64,000 bases of DNA from Sipunculus nudus (GCA_026874595.1 CM049309.1:68554926-68618925), one strand, 5' to 3'. Positions 34,416-46,817 are shown, numbered from the stretch's first letter. The notes: a model not told the origin generated them from the sequence alone. Numbers and translations: made by a program.

Positions 34416-36495
34416 GGTGGCAGGACTGGTCCCCTCACCTGACCTGGCTTTGTTTCAGTTTTTCCTTTGCATGGAACAATCTGATGCTTTAATACCCCCT
34501 AAAGTATACATTTTCTGAAACCTAAGAAAATTCTCTATAGTTTGGTGATAATAAACTTTGTTTCCGAGGAACCGATTTGAATTTGTAAGAATTTTAATTT
34601 AATTTTAATTATTTACAAAAAATCGTTAATTCCAGCACAACTAAAGCAGATACAGAAAATCTTCTTAAATAAATTGAGAATTTAGATAATAATCCCCAGG
34701 CGTTTGTTTTTGTTTAGTGAGTTAAGTTTAAAAATTACGATTTTACAGAGTATCTAATTTTGAAATCTTCACAAATCATTTCATTTTTACTTTTACCTTA
34801 ATAAAATCCTTCAAATTAAGTACAGGCGTAAAATAAAAACACGCTTTTTAGAAGACATATTAACAATTATATATCTCAAAGATGGTATTTTTCGAACAAG
34901 TGATTACTGAGAAATAACGCTCTAAAGATAAGGTGTTCAGGTGAAATGATGTTTCGAGAAAATGGCCAAAAACTATATTCGTAGAGATCATTCGTCCGAC
35001 ACACGTAACTAACCACAACTACATGCTGACAGTCACATGAATTTGGTCAAGACGGTGGTTCTTTTCAAACCATGCTATAATAACATGGATTAATTGACTA
35101 TTTTGCTTTAAAAACATATTAAAACGATAAAAGTTTGTCCTGTCACACCAACGATTTGTCAAACACCACGTGCATGGACTTCAGTAGGCGGAGCTTACAG
35201 TTTTGGCCGAGTGCCAAGGCGCGCTGAGCACTCGAAAACCGGGACCCGCGGCTGAACAGGTGCATAGCCGGGCCTAATAGGTAACCACGTGTTTACATAG
35301 GAACAAGGGGAGCGGGATCTATGGCCATTCAAGGAGAACGAAGATTGATTTACTTATCACGGTTTACATACATTATAGGTATTTGGGAGTTGACAATAGA
35401 GACGAGTTTATAACGATCATACAAATCTTGTATAAAATAATTTATATATTTACTGACTACCGAGCGTCAACATCCGTGTCATGGAGAGTGCCTCGTATTA
35501 GTTATTATAAATAGTTGTACAATCCATGTAAAATAAATAAAGTGTATATTTAAATCTCGCTTACACACACAAGCCATATGTGAAATCTGGACTTATTGTT
35601 CATTGGAGGAAAGTACAACAGCTGCTGACAATAGCGCGTTTAGTTGATAACACTGCCAAAGTCGATAGGTGTCGACCTCCGGTTTTCCTTCATCATAAAC
35701 GTAGAGATACCGTCATCTGACAATTCATCGTCGCTGGCCATCAGTTTGATCACGGAAGTAGGTTCGGCCCGCTGAGACTTCTTGATATCATTCAACTGCT
35801 GCAGTTTTTAAGTGGCATTCGGGATTCGCGTCGTCGGCCCCTCATAGTTTCGTTTGGTATTGGCGTAATATTTATTTGTTGCGGTGTTGACAGTATGAAT
35901 ATCATAGACGTTATGGTTGGGATATGAAGCAGCTTATTATAAAGTAATTTTACGTATCTGTCGATAGGCTCAGGATATAGCAGAAATAACATGATGTCAA
36001 GTGAAAATTTGTGTTCGGCGTTACATACCCGACAAAAGACAGAAAGGCCAATGACACTAACAGATCATTCACAAGGACGGGTTTGATTGCACACTAATTA
36101 GCTAGAGTTAGGGTTGCTCTCCAACGCTTATCAGTTGTATGCTCAGCTAATTAGATTGGGCAAACAAACGTCGACCGTCAGTACTTGCCACCTCCTGTAC
36201 GGAGGTACTTGGCCCATGCATTAATTAAACTCTTGCACCCCGCGATTGGCTGAATGACCCAGGTGAGGGCTTGGGGCAGACTGATTGACAGGTCTGTGGC
36301 AGGGCTGGAGTTAGTTTACAAACACCCTGTCAACACATCTTGGTGTTTACTGAATAGAAATCACCCTTTTTCACAAAATGCAACCGGCGACCCAAAATGT
36401 GCTTAGATGCATTAGATCCGCCCAGTATTCAATATTACGTATACCTTTTATTGAAAAAAACACCAATTTTCAGGATTTTGACCAGTCCTGCTACC
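34416..36495. mobile_element. TIR element flanked by TTAA
   Basis: TTAA (34412-34415) then GGTGGCAGGACTGGTC at the left; GACCAGTCCTGCTACC then TTAA (36496-36499) at the right. The ends are inverted repeats with one mismatch. A TTAA target is characteristic of piggyBac and Kolobok superfamilies. The 2.08-kb interior has no recognised transposase but includes a CpG-rich, CACGTG-containing block (35150-35300), a CCAAT box in minus orientation (GCGATTGGCTG, about 36242) and the coding-looking segment at 35640-35798. Confidence 0.6.
35640..35798 (-). CDS. Coding-looking C-terminal segment inside the TTAA element
   Basis: On the minus strand about 52 codons are open from a possible acceptor (AAAAACTGCAG) near 35799 to TAA at 35640-35642. 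The reading has clear protein character: QQLNDIKKSQRAEPTSVIKL, then an acidic SDDELSDD, then MMKENRRSTPIDF near the end. The overlapping upstream frame (through about 35835, MRGRRRESRMPLKN) looks as if it could continue it with a one-base shift, so this is either a terminal exon or a frameshifted gene. It may be transposase-derived, a captured host exon, or a host gene sitting between fortuitous repeats. No family recognised. Confidence 0.4.
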   Translation of the reverse strand, partial: QLNDIKKSQRAEPTSVIKLMASDDELSDDGISTFMMKENRRSTPIDFGSVIN

Positions 36496-36804
36496 TTAAG
36501 ATGGTGTGTGAAAGGAAATCTTAGTCCGCAACCTGGCGTCCATATCAGATTTTTTCTTAAATTTTAGCGCACAATCCTCTTATGAGGAACAATCATCAGA
36601 TAAAATTTCACAGCAATAGCGGGAACAGACAATGGAGAGACAACATGACGGATGGATCAAAGGAAAAAAAAGGACAATCAGAACCTGTCAGGTATCCACC
36701 ATTACACAGTGCCTTAATTACACAATATAACAATAAAGCTGAAGGGTTCATACTTTCCGACTTATGTTTGAAAGGTGAAACGGTCGTTCAGGATTGAAAG
36801 AAGA

Positions 36805-36805
<1 letters not shown>

Positions 36806-36858
<53 letters not shown>
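36806..36858. repeat. (GA)n microsatellite
   Basis: About 50 bases of AGAGAG; frames on both strands over it are artefacts. Confidence 0.97.
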
Positions 36859-37378
36859 CAGAAACAGAATCCAACCGTTCACCTTGAATCAGGTACGTTT
36901 TGATTGTTGTATTTGTATAAATTGTTACGAAGGCAAATTGTTGAGGGGAAATCCCGGTCGATCCCGGTTTCGAAACCAGGTCGGTGGCGCACAAGTCCGG
37001 CGAACCAACCGCTTCGCTAGTAAAAGCAGGCTTCACTATAGTGCAGCGGTTAACGGCAAAATACAGAAGAATTGTTCAGATTGTGATAAAAGTACCAAAT
37101 TTTGTGGAGATGAAGTTTGGATAATACATTAAAATTTTTTTATTAGTTCCACCAAATCTTCTCAGTGTAACGGGGGTGGATCCTATGTTAAATTTGGGAT
37201 ACTCAAATTTATATGAAAAATACACGGAAGATCATCATAGTTACATTACATCTTATACATTCCTTATAGATAGGGTAATATTTTAGATTATTTGGTTCTA
37301 TTTAATTAACATCATCATGAGAAATGTAAAATTACCTTTGTAATCTCATTAATGTAAACATTTATAATTAAAAGATGA

Positions 37379-37759
37379 CTATTTGCCATTCAACGACATG
37401 TAGTTAACTGAAGTTAATTTATTGTTAAATATGACATAAATCCATAAATCTTCTGTTTTAAAGTAAGGTTTAATCACTATTCTCAATTCACATCTCGTCG
37501 ATGTCTCCTTTGATGAATATAGGAGACGGTGGGGGAGGGCAATGAGAAGGGGGGGGGGGGGGTTACTACTTACGTAGTATGGGTTCACTGTATAAACATT
37601 ACTTATTTCATCATACAATGTGTATGTTGCTTCGTGCTTAAAAATCATGTACAGTTTTATTGTTCTTAGTGCAAAATATCTGTTGTTAGTATTAATGAGC
37701 TTATGGACATTTCCATATGAGCACTGAAATAAACCCCTGAATTTCCAGGGGCGGATCAT
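37379..37759 (-). CDS. Unrecognised frame shared by both composite copies
   Basis: A 126-codon frame starting near MIRPWKFRGLFQCSYG includes NVHKLINTNNRYFALRTIKL and YDEISNVYTVNPYY. The right copy keeps the same frame with conservative changes (60753-61043). It then diverges at a C/G homopolymer, where the two copies fall into different frames. It lies between the LINE 3' end and the outer TIR. It may be a decayed gene of the TIR element or mere nucleotide conservation between young copies. Confidence 0.3.
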   Translation of the reverse strand: MIRPWKFRGLFQCSYGNVHKLINTNNRYFALRTIKLYMIFKHEATYTLYDEISNVYTVNPYYVSSNPPPPLLIALPHRLLYSSKETSTRCELRIVIKPYFKTEDLWIYVIFNNKLTSVNYMSLNGK

Positions 37760-37826
37760 ATTTAATTATGAGGGGCGGATCATATTTAATTATCGTGGTA
37801 CATTCTTTTAAAATGTTATGTACAAC

Positions 37827-38507
37827 TTAACAGCGTTTTAAAGTTTTATTTCTACAAACAAATCTTGAAAACCAACAAACTCTATCCATTCGCGTATACC
37901 TTCCCTTTTCAATTATCAAATCATGACATAAACATCTCAATCTGGCTAGCGCTTGTTTATGCTTGGTATTAGTCACACACAGATATTTCTCCATTAATTG
38001 ATAGCATGGATTTAAAAGTACCATATAAATTTAATTTAGTATTTACTTCTACATCACAAGACCAGTTTTGTTCTACCATATCAATAATTGTTTCCTTAAT
38101 TTTAGCCAAAAATATTCTAATGTCTCATACTTCTTGAGTCATCCACACATACCCAATACCTGCGCTGCATATTTTGCTTCTTATATGAGTAACCCATGTT
38201 TGTTTTCCATCCATATCTAGAGTAAACAGCATGTTATATATACGCTTTGGATATCTATTATTACCATAATGTACTGGTTTTGTCCAGTATTTTACACATC
38301 TGAATAACTGACCGACATACATGGGTGCCTTCCAAACTCTCTCAATGATGCTGCGTTCGGACCTGAAGAGCTAATTTTTAGAGTGTACTTGCAAAGTTTA
38401 TATTGCACCTTTTCATTTATTTTACATCTTTTATAGCCCCACAGTTCTGAACCATATAATAATACCGGATTAACCATACAATTAAATAGATAAAATAGCT
38501 GGCTCAC
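37827..38507 (-). pseudogene. LINE reverse transcriptase C-terminal region, left copy
   Basis: Three consecutive minus frames (38507-38292, 38322-38125, 38024-37827) together match the single longer frame at 60026-60564. They include LLYGSELWGYKRCKI, a motif of the region after the RT domain in jockey/CR1-like LINEs. Stops and frame shifts separate the pieces. Confidence 0.8.
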
Positions 38508-38745
38508 TTATAAACAACTATATTTCCTATAAAAGTTTTTTTATGAGAGTCACTGCTCTTTCAGCCTGCATTGCTTGCAGTTTCTTTGTTTTATACCATG
38601 ACAATGTACTTGTAAATATTACTCCTAAGTGTCTATTGTCTTTTACCGTTTCAATTTGAGTATTTTTGATAGTGCCATTTCTGTAATCTTTTTAATGAAC
38701 CATGAGTCTAAAAAAACATAATTTTTGTCTTTCCTAAATTAACTT

Positions 38746-39330
38746 TTAAGCCATAATTGAAAGAAAAAAGAGTTTCCCTGTTATCCCAGTTTTAACTGAA
38801 ACATACCACAATAAATCATGTTGTAAACTATCAAAAGCAGTTGAAAAATCAATAAAAGTGTAATAAACCCTTCTTTTTTTTTTTGTTAAATATTTCTGCA
38901 CACACCCCATTAAAGAAAATGTATGGTCTACTGTTGAATAACCTTTACTATAGCCAGCTTGTGCTTCACATAAGAATCCAGCTTGATCAACATAATTTTG
39001 AATTTCTGTTTGCCAATATTTTTGTAAATAGTTTACCCACGGTATTAAGCAGTGAAATACCTCTATATAATTTTTTAGCATCTATGGTGGAAGCCTTTTT
39101 GTGAATTGGTACAATAAATGCTTCACTTCAAGAGGCTGGGAAAATCCATTTCCTAATACACTATTATATAATTGTAATATATGAGAACATATGTGACATA
39201 TGTATCTTTCAATATATCTATACCGTTATCCCGTAAGGCCATGTGGCCTTTCCTCTTTTCATTTCATTTATGGCTTTCTGTACTTCACAAGGTGTTATGA
39301 GTCCATCAAGCACTGTATCATTTTTTTAAA
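38746..39330 (-). pseudogene. LINE reverse transcriptase fingers/palm fragment, left copy
   Basis: Shows YIEVFHCLIPWVNYLQKYW, GYSKGYSTVDHTFSL and YYTFIDFSTAFDSLQHDLLW, the RT blocks up to the first catalytic aspartate. The text then jumps from FFLSIMA directly to LKVNLGKTK, skipping the block that should hold the YxDD catalytic pair. Non-functional. Confidence 0.85.
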
Positions 39331-39353
39331 TAGTCCAGAGTATGATTCTTAAA

Positions 39354-39810
39354 CTATTGATTAATTTCATGTGTTGATGAATTCAAAAGTTCTTTAAAAT
39401 GTTTGTACCAACGTACCAGTTCTACTGTTGTAACAATTTTCTTTTTATTTAAAAATCTCATGTTTTTCCACATGGAATCAGTGTCTTTCGCACCTATCAC
39501 CTTTTGCATCCCCGGGGCTTGGATGATTGCCTTCTTTTCTTCACATAATTTTTTCAACATCTGTTTTGTTTGTTAATAATTAAGCTAGTCGCCATCTGAT
39601 ATTGTACATCTGCACTTATTCAAGCTATAATGTTTTATTTTTACAAAATTCACATTCTATGTCCCACCATTTTGGTTGCTTTAGTTTCATGTTGTCTAGG
39701 CAGTTTGGTTTATTTTTGTAGGATATATTTTGATAAATACTAACCAATGCCTCACTTGCTTTGTCCGGATATGTTTCTAAGGTTTCATTAAATGTGTTGA
39801 AAAGTAACAC
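39354..39810 (-). pseudogene. LINE linker region, left copy
   Basis: Minus-strand fragments such as NKPNCLDNMKLKQPKWWDIE and KDTDSMWKNMRFLNKK match the region between endonuclease and RT in the right copy (58790-59210). Interrupted by stops. Confidence 0.7.
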
Positions 39811-39852
39811 ACATTCTATTTGTTCTAATGATTTTGAAATATTTGTTTTATC

Positions 39853-40560
39853 TTAATCAGTCTGATAAAATTTTACCCATTTTGTCAGTTCGCATATATG
39901 TTCTTTCGAAAGCGTTTTCCTTGGTCTGATAATATTAAATGAACAGCTTAAAGGAAAGAGATCGGACGGATCATCTGATGATACACAGGATCCATCTACC
40001 TTATGAAGTAGACAACTTATGACAATTACATAATCAACTACACTGCTACCAAAAGGAGTTAAACACGTAATTAAGTCTCCTGGTATATCTGGTATATCTG
40101 TTATATTTACACTAATAGCATTAAAATCACCAAGGAGAATTAAATTAAATTCATCAAACTCTGCCAAAGTATCTACCAATAAATTTTTTTCAGCCTGTTG
40201 ATACCATTTATTTCATCTTCATCCACATAGAATGATGAACCTGCTGGTGCAATATAGCAGCAAATTATGGCCAAATCTTTATCTTCATTAATTAAGGTAC
40301 CATCATACCCATTAATTTCTGTTGCACGTAAACTAACACCCCTCCTATCCCTGTACTCTTCCTGACTATTCCATAACCATAGGATACGTGGAATGCATCA
40401 GAAAATTCATCAACCTTGGTTGTCCATGTCTCATTGATACATACTATACTGTGATTATTTATCAACTCTTTAACTTCTAATGATTTAATTTTGTTCTTAA
40501 GTCCATGTGCATTCCATATTGCTATTTCTGCATTAGCATTTCTGCTAGTGCTGGACTAGT
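39853..40560 (-). pseudogene. LINE APE-type endonuclease, left copy
   Basis: Minus-strand reading begins near AEIAIWNAHGLKN (Asn site), has CINETW (catalytic Glu), LLGDFNA (Asp/Asn) and SVVDYVIVISCLL, and reaches DDPSDLFPLS, where the histidine of the SDH motif is replaced by Leu. This copy lacks a roughly 40-base deletion present in the right copy but has frame shifts near 40200 and 40350. It is dead through the His loss, the frame shifts and the missing RT core. Confidence 0.85.
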
Positions 40561-40699
40561 TTACATAGGGGGAAATATTAAGTTTAAGTTGAAAAATATG
40601 ACAAACAGAAACAGGTTTTTATCCATATGCATGACGGAAAAAATCCTACTGATTCAAATAATATTAAATAAGATATATCTGAAATAATGTGTGCAATAG

Positions 40700-41340
40700 A
40701 AAATCACGGACTGTAGTCTGTTGGCCATATTTAATTTTGAGCAAGTCTGTATTTCAATAGGTCAGAAGCCCTCATAGGCACCAATGATCCCTGTGAATTT
40801 GAGAAAGATCAAGCATATTGTTGCAAAAGAAAATCAACGATAGTGCTCTGGTGGCCATATTGGAATTCAGACAGGTCTGCAATTCGATAGAGATGGAGCC
40901 CTTATAGGTACCCACACTCTGTGTAAATGAGACAGATCAAGCTTGTTCTTGTCGAGATATCGTGCTTAAAAGAATATCGCCAATTGTGCTCTGGGAGCCA
41001 TATTGGAATTCTGACAGGTCTGTTTTTGGAAAGGGGTTGTGTCCGTATAGGCACCAATGATCCCTGAGAAAAGATAAAGACCAAGCATGTTCTTGTTGAG
41101 ATATCCGGTGCGAAAGAAAATCACCCATTATGATCTGGTGGCCATATTGGAATTCCGACAAGTCTGTAATTCAAAAGGACTGAAGCCCTCTTATGTATCG
41201 ATCATCCCTGTGAATTTGGGAAAGCTGAAGTATGTTGTTGTTGTTGAGTTATCACGTGGGAAAGAAAATCAGCGATTGGGCTGTGGTGGCCATATTGGAA
41301 TTCTGACAGGTCTGTAATTCAATAGGTCTAGAGCCCTCGT
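40700..41340 (-). repeat. About 145-bp tandem monomers upstream of the LINE, left copy
   Basis: GCCATATTGGAATTC-like phrases recur at about 40724, 40854, 40997, 41141 and 41289 (spacings 130, 143, 144, 148), with TTGAGATATC and CCTATAGGCACCAATGATCC-type text between. The frames giving LSEFQYG and DHWCLYGHNPF repeats are products of the array. Confidence 0.85.
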
Positions 41341-42731
41341 ATGAACAGGAAAAGTAGATAGGCAGAGAAACATTTTACTGAATAAATAACTTGCTCTTTA
41401 GTAAGCTGATGGACAAACATAAATAGTTATAATTATATCCATGTAATAATTCATGCTGTCACCATACCCTTTATTAAGTGAATTATTCAATAAATGGTAA
41501 GCCTAAAGTTTGTTATAATTAACATGAAACATGTTTGCGATATATACATGTTAACAAAATTTAAAAGGCGTGCTAAATCGTGTTAGCTCTGCATAATACT
41601 TGATAAATAAATCCTGCTCCATTAATCTGGTCGTTTGTTAAACTGAATTAACTTCACTTGAAAGTAAAGTTTTAGCATCAGCAGACTTCTGTATTCCATG
41701 TACTGCAAAATAAAGGCCTTGATCGAACACTTTTAGATTAGACATTATTTATCAATTATTTAATTTATTCATCAATACCCCCAAAGTAATTGCAGGATCC
41801 ACCCCTGAAATACCATGAATATATCGTGGAACTATTTCTTAAACGAAAGCCAGTGTACAATACTACAACTGTACCAAATTTGGTACTTTTATCACAATTT
41901 GCACAATTTTTCCATTAGCCGCCACACTATACTAGCGAGACAGTTCAGTCCGCTTCTATGTGCACCCCGTAACAAAATATATTCTGTTTTTATAGCCCGG
42001 TTATATGTAAGTTGAACGTGTGTAACTTTTTACACGGGAAGACCTGTTACAATACACGTGGGCGCGGTATGGCCCGATGGTCTTTTGTAGCCTGCAATAA
42101 AACCCTTTTGGAAGTATTTGTTATGCTTTAGAATTAAACATATATGTTATAAAATACGTTATAATAAATGCACACCCTTCTTAAGAATATATACACTACA
42201 TGGCCATAATATGTCCTGGAGACGCACACACGCATACATACATATATACACACATTTATGTAAATAAAGTTGCTATAATGTGAGTTGCATAGAGAATGCA
42301 TTGGAGTGTTTTACAGACAAGGGCTCCAATTTGCTATTAAAATGAGACGCGAGTGCAAAAATAGTATTGAAATTAAAAAAAAAATTATGTTTATTCATGG
42401 TGATTTTCAGCAGGACAGAGGTTAAGTCAGGTAACTTACTGTTATTGTAAATATTGTAATAAGTAAAGACGTCCATGTTATTTTGTATTTATATTGAGGT
42501 TCTGGTCAGTTTAACTCACTGCTCATTCATATGATAAAAAGCACTTTCAAATAGGAGTTTGGTTAAGCTAGTTAATTTCATATAAAAAATTTACCATATT
42601 GTTTCGTACTAGAGAAGGTCTTAAATTTTCATCTCGTGCAGTAAAGTGTTATCAACATCAATATCTATTTAATTTTGTATAAATAATGTACATGATTAAA
42701 CGAGTGTATGTCTCTACATCTTGAATTTGAT

Positions 42732-42735
<4 letters not shown>

Positions 42736-42798
<63 letters not shown>
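42736..42798. repeat. (TA)n microsatellite
   Basis: About 62 bases of pure TA. Confidence 0.97.
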
Positions 42799-42801
<3 letters not shown>

Positions 42802-42966
42802 AATTAGTCTGTCTTTCAAGACTTGCAAGGGTACATTTCTTTTGTATCGTTAAATGGATTAAAGATTCAGATTTTAATTGATGAAGAGGGTATTACATGT
42901 ATAAAAAAAAGTCACACAATTAACAGAGAGGAAGGGGCAGACATATGGCACCTAGAAAAGTCTAGA

Positions 42967-42985
42967 ATTTTATATATATATATAC

Positions 42986-43031
<46 letters not shown>
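42967..43031. repeat. (TA)n microsatellite
   Basis: Second TA tract about 170 bases after the previous one, with one short interruption near 42985. Confidence 0.97.
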
Positions 43032-43035
<4 letters not shown>

Positions 43036-43872
43036 ACTACTTCATACAACTGAAAAAAGGTGTTCCTCTATTCCTCTATCGCATTTAGCAATAGGCCTAA
43101 ATGTTAACGCCATATGGAAGATTTAGAGCAAGATTTTCATAACTTGAGGATTATTAATTTGATTTCGTTATTTATTTTACATTTTACCAGTATAATTGAA
43201 TCAAGGTTTTCAGAAAGTCTTTTCCTTTTTTAACAAGTAACCCAGTTCGGCTGAGGCCGGAGAAGTAAGGTTAACCATGAGAGTTAACCGTGCGACCCTT
43301 TCACGATGATATCACACTCTGTTTGTGTTTGCTGACAACTTGTTGTAGTAGCGTGTGAAAATGTCGGCGGCGCACAATACCTCATCACGTAAACATCTCA
43401 TCCCCTCGCTAATGAGGGGTCATGTACCTGACTATACCCATCAGCACTGGATTGCATTACCCACCGGTGTAACGGCTTCAAGCTACACCTCTTTTCAGAC
43501 CTCCCCCCCCCCCGGCATTCTTAGATTATACTACACATGTTACTCCCCGGGGGTAGTTAATAGGCTGAGTTCATGCTACCCCCTTCCTGTTCAGATCAAC
43601 CCCCTCACCCCCTACCTAATACGATTATTTCTGGTATGTATACAATACACCTTTCCCCATTTCACTAGTGCCACCTACCAGCCATAAATGACACTAAGGG
43701 TTCGGGTCTGTTAAAGTAAGAGTCTGTGCGATCGGAATTGTGTTTCCAGGAACTGAGCTAATTGTATATATATTGTACCACAAGTCGGGAGAGAACGTGG
43801 CTAGTCGCAGTTCTGATCACAAGGTCGTACGACCAGAGGTGCCACCAATCGCGAGGTCGCACTAGCGCGGTG

Positions 43873-43896
43873 GCACGACCAATCGACTGGTCGTGC
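43873..43896. promoter_or_regulatory. Inverted repeat GCACGACCA / TGGTCGTGC
   Basis: Perfect 9-bp arms with a six-base spacer, inside a CpG-rich block (43790-43950) holding several GGTCGTACGACC-like palindromes. Function unknown; it could be a binding-site cluster or the remnant of a fold-back element. Confidence 0.45.
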
Positions 43897-43999
43897 GATG
43901 ACCAAAGACTGGTGGTACAACCTTCTTGCGAGCTCCTACGACCTCAAAATTTAAAAATTCGGTCGCAACTGGATTTTGAACATGTTGCGAGATTTTACT

Positions 44000-45420
44000 T
44001 AATTATTTCACTAGAGGCCATAGTTTTGGAGCAGTCGTTTTAAAACTGATTTATTTAATGTTGCAATGATATTTCGAAACCAATCTTTAATTTTTAAATA
44101 GCCACCAGGGGCGCTGCAGCAAAAACTATAAAATGTCATTGTCGTGCCTTACCTTTAAAATTATGAACAGTGTCACTACTTATATATAGCAGCATTTGAA
44201 AGTAGGATCAATAGACGTATTTCCTTATAAATAGACGCCCGGCCTCATTCTGCGGTAATCATTGTTACCAATTTTTTTTAAATCCATGAATTTTTTACGT
44301 TTATTTTTTTAATTCACTTTTAAAACTAGAGGTATAGTTTCGGGAAACATTTCGATAGTTTTAAACGATCTTATTTAAAGTCTCGCAACGTATCACGTCA
44401 AACATGATCTTGCATAAAATTATGGAGATGTTCTATCTCTGACACAACCCCCTTGCTATCTCTTTAAAACTTTAACTACTGGTATATGTTTATTTCACCA
44501 CGATACCTTTTGTTTTTGTCAAGATTGGTGTCCAAGGCCAAGATCAAGGTAAAAAAAACCTCAAGGCGTGTCTTATACTTTCACAACTTGGTCAAGAAAT
44601 GTTGTATTTAAAAAAATGTTACTCATTTTATGCATTTCACCATAATATACATGAATTATCTGGCCTAGAACTAGTTTATTTCTGTACGTCCCTCTGTTTG
44701 TTAGTCCACCCCTTTACAAAATAAGCAAAGCTGCACAAACTTATTGTTTTTTTTCTGCTTCCTCTAGGGTTATTCATTTGACTATGTCTCATTTCAACAT
44801 CTGGCAAGCACTCGACCTATGGTCGTATAGTTTATTTATTCAATAAACTAAAGCGCATGCTCATTTTTTACAAACATGAGGCGTTCAAGGATTATATCAA
44901 TTTGAGAAACTCAGATGGAAAAACATTAAGATATAACAAACAAATATTCATTAAGAATTGGCATTAATAGAAAAATTTAAATCAATAAGATATCATAATT
45001 TAAACCTACATATGTAACAGTTACCAAATATAACAATTTATTTATTATTATTAATAATATTATTGTTATATTATCATTACTTAATTATCACTTTTAAGTA
45101 ATAGTATTTGTGTAAATTAGTAGATACTGTTTTTCACGTTGTTGTTTGTTTTTTGTTGTAAACTTCTATAAGTAAGTATAAAACATCAAAAGGAAACTGT
45201 ATTTTGGGTTTTCCAGTCGTAGGGTGTCGGAGATTATGAAGAGATTGATTTCAACGTACAGGCGAAACCTACACCCAAAAATCTGATTACGATTCAATTT
45301 ATAAAATTAAAACCGGCGGGGGGGGGGGGGGAGGAACTGTGACGGAGGTTATCTGAAACGCTACACCGGCCACACCTTATACATATACGTATACATGTAC
45401 CACGCCTTGTTTACGAAAAT
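44000..45420. other. Noncoding stretch
   Basis: AT-rich, with a short CAAGGTCAAG-type fragment near 44525 related to the 11-12 kb repeat and a G run at about 45319. No exon seen before 45440. Confidence 0.4.
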
Positions 45421-45439
45421 GCTTTGAGGACTATCCCAG

Positions 45440-45607
45440 AAAGCTTTGGAGCGTAAAAAAAAAAGACTCGAGAAAGTTCGGCTTGATCACCTGGACGTGC
45501 CGGGCCCCACTTTGAAGACCTCAGACAGTGCGGGGTGGGACTTCCAAAGTAAACACTGGGTCACTCCGGAGGTTCGTTTCTACAGCGATATATATAGACC
45601 GCCACAG
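45440..45607 (+). CDS. Candidate internal exon, plus strand
   Basis: Acceptor GGACTATCCCAG ends at 45439 and donor CCACAG|GTATTT follows 45607. The 168 bases are exactly 56 codons, phase 0 on both sides. The reading starts basic (KALERKKKRLEKVRL), then DVPGPTLKTSDSAGWDFQSK, and ends VRFYSDIYRPPQ. GC and codon usage stand out from the surrounding AT-rich DNA. The family is not recognised. Other exons of this gene were not found; the region downstream is filled by the LINE/MITE tandem locus. Confidence 0.5.
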
Positions 45608-45750
45608 GTATTTGCTTTTGTATTGCTCTCGTGGAACTCGTGTCTTACTCTCAGTAAAAGAAATACAGGTAGGATGATTTTTAATTCGTTATGAATTTCA
45701 TGATGTATAATGTAATACATTTTAACAGTTGTAACGGAGCATATATATTT

Positions 45751-46817
45751 ATTTATTTATTTCAATATATTTATACAGGGTAGCCTGTTCAGTAATACAG
45801 TCTGTTCTTCCACAGGGCCCTGTAACCTTAAACATGATATAAATACCTGGTACAAAGATTATAAAATATACAGTATGCATATGTAACACAATATATGAAT
45901 CATCAAAGATACATGTACATAAATATTATATACACGACAAATAAGTCAGTCATGATATGCTACAATACATTAAACGCTACAATAGGTAAAATTCACTTTA
46001 TACGTGAACAACATAGTCGTACATAAAATTTCGTAATACATTCAAAGGGTAATGTATGTAAGAAAATGAGTAAAATGCACAATAATCATAAAAACTCGTG
46101 TAGACGCGGTTATAAAAGAATCCGAATAATAAAGACGGGTATTGACGATGCATATTAGGAAATAACATTGTCTTTAGGTTGTAATACTAAGACTTTAAAA
46201 GAAACGCTTTGGTCTTATGTTTAAAAGTATTTAAAGATTTTATAGATCTGATCTCGTATGGTAAGGTATTCCATACCGAAGGGCCTCTGTATAAGAAGCT
46301 ATTTTTGAAGAATTCATTTTTCGGTTTTGGCAATGACAGAAGGCCACTTTCAGCGGATCTGGTAGAATGATCATGCGTATCACTGACCCATATGAACTGT
46401 TTTGGATTATGGATATTCATTTGATTGACATATTTATGCATCAGGATACATATGAAATATTCACAGCGTTTAGAGACTGTTAGCCATTGTAGCTGTTGTA
46501 TCAGAGTGGCACTTGGGATTTCATGATCATAGCAGCTGGTAACAATACGTGCTGCACGATTTTGAATTTTTTGCAGTTTTCTGTGGCAAATTGAGGATTT
46601 CGTTTTGCCCCATACACTTATGGCATAGTCGATATGTGGCTGGATCTTGGTATTATAGACTGTTATTAATGTATTTATGGATAGTACTTTACTAAGGCGG
46701 TGTAACAGTGCTAAGTTTGGTGACAACTTTTTACATAGGGTAGTTTCATGTGAGAACCTTGATAAATTAGAATCAATAGTTACACCTAATAGTTTGGTTT
46801 CCGATGATTCTTGGAAA
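45751..46817 (-). mobile_element. 5'-truncated jockey/CR1-like LINE
   Basis: The minus strand is open from about 46815 to a stop at 46187, beginning near ETKLLGVTIDSNLS and including QPHIDYAISVWGKT and KLQKIQNRAARIV, the conserved post-RT region of jockey/CR1-type LINEs. The 3' untranslated part ends with ATAAATATATTGAAATAAAT and an AAAT repeat tail at about 45751. The frame of about 205 codons is uninterrupted, so this insertion looks younger than the LINE in the composite element. The RT core and endonuclease are missing through 5' truncation. Confidence 0.85.

Larger units (their letters stand above)
37039..41929 (-). mobile_element. Composite TIR element carrying a LINE, left copy (inverted)
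   Basis: The outer termini read TAGTGCAGCGGTTAACGG at 37039 and, on the opposite strand from 41929, TAGTGTGGCGGCTAATGG. Both continue into GATTGTGATAAAAGTACC or a close variant, giving about 60-base imperfect TIRs next to TA. An inner inverted pair lies just inside (GGGGGTGGATCC near 37175 and GGATCCACCCCTG near 41790). Between them, in minus sense, are about five 145-bp monomers, an APE endonuclease frame, reverse transcriptase fragments and a 3' region. The whole unit is repeated in opposite orientation at 56638-61465. In a 200-base stretch compared by eye I counted about nine differences. Confidence 0.8.

Noticed and set aside
36950-37030. Possible tRNA around GGTTTCGAAACC
   Set aside because: A B-box-like palindrome is present but no A box or cloverleaf can be formed.
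40902-41161. LSEFQYG / DHWCLYGHNPF repeat protein
   Set aside because: It is a translation of the 145-bp monomers, whose spacing is not a constant multiple of three.
43355-43687. Possible first exon starting MSAAHNTSSRKHLIPS
   Set aside because: The only nearby donor (ACCG|GTGTAA) is phase 1 and does not fit the next plus exon candidate (phase 0); composition later in the frame is not protein-like.
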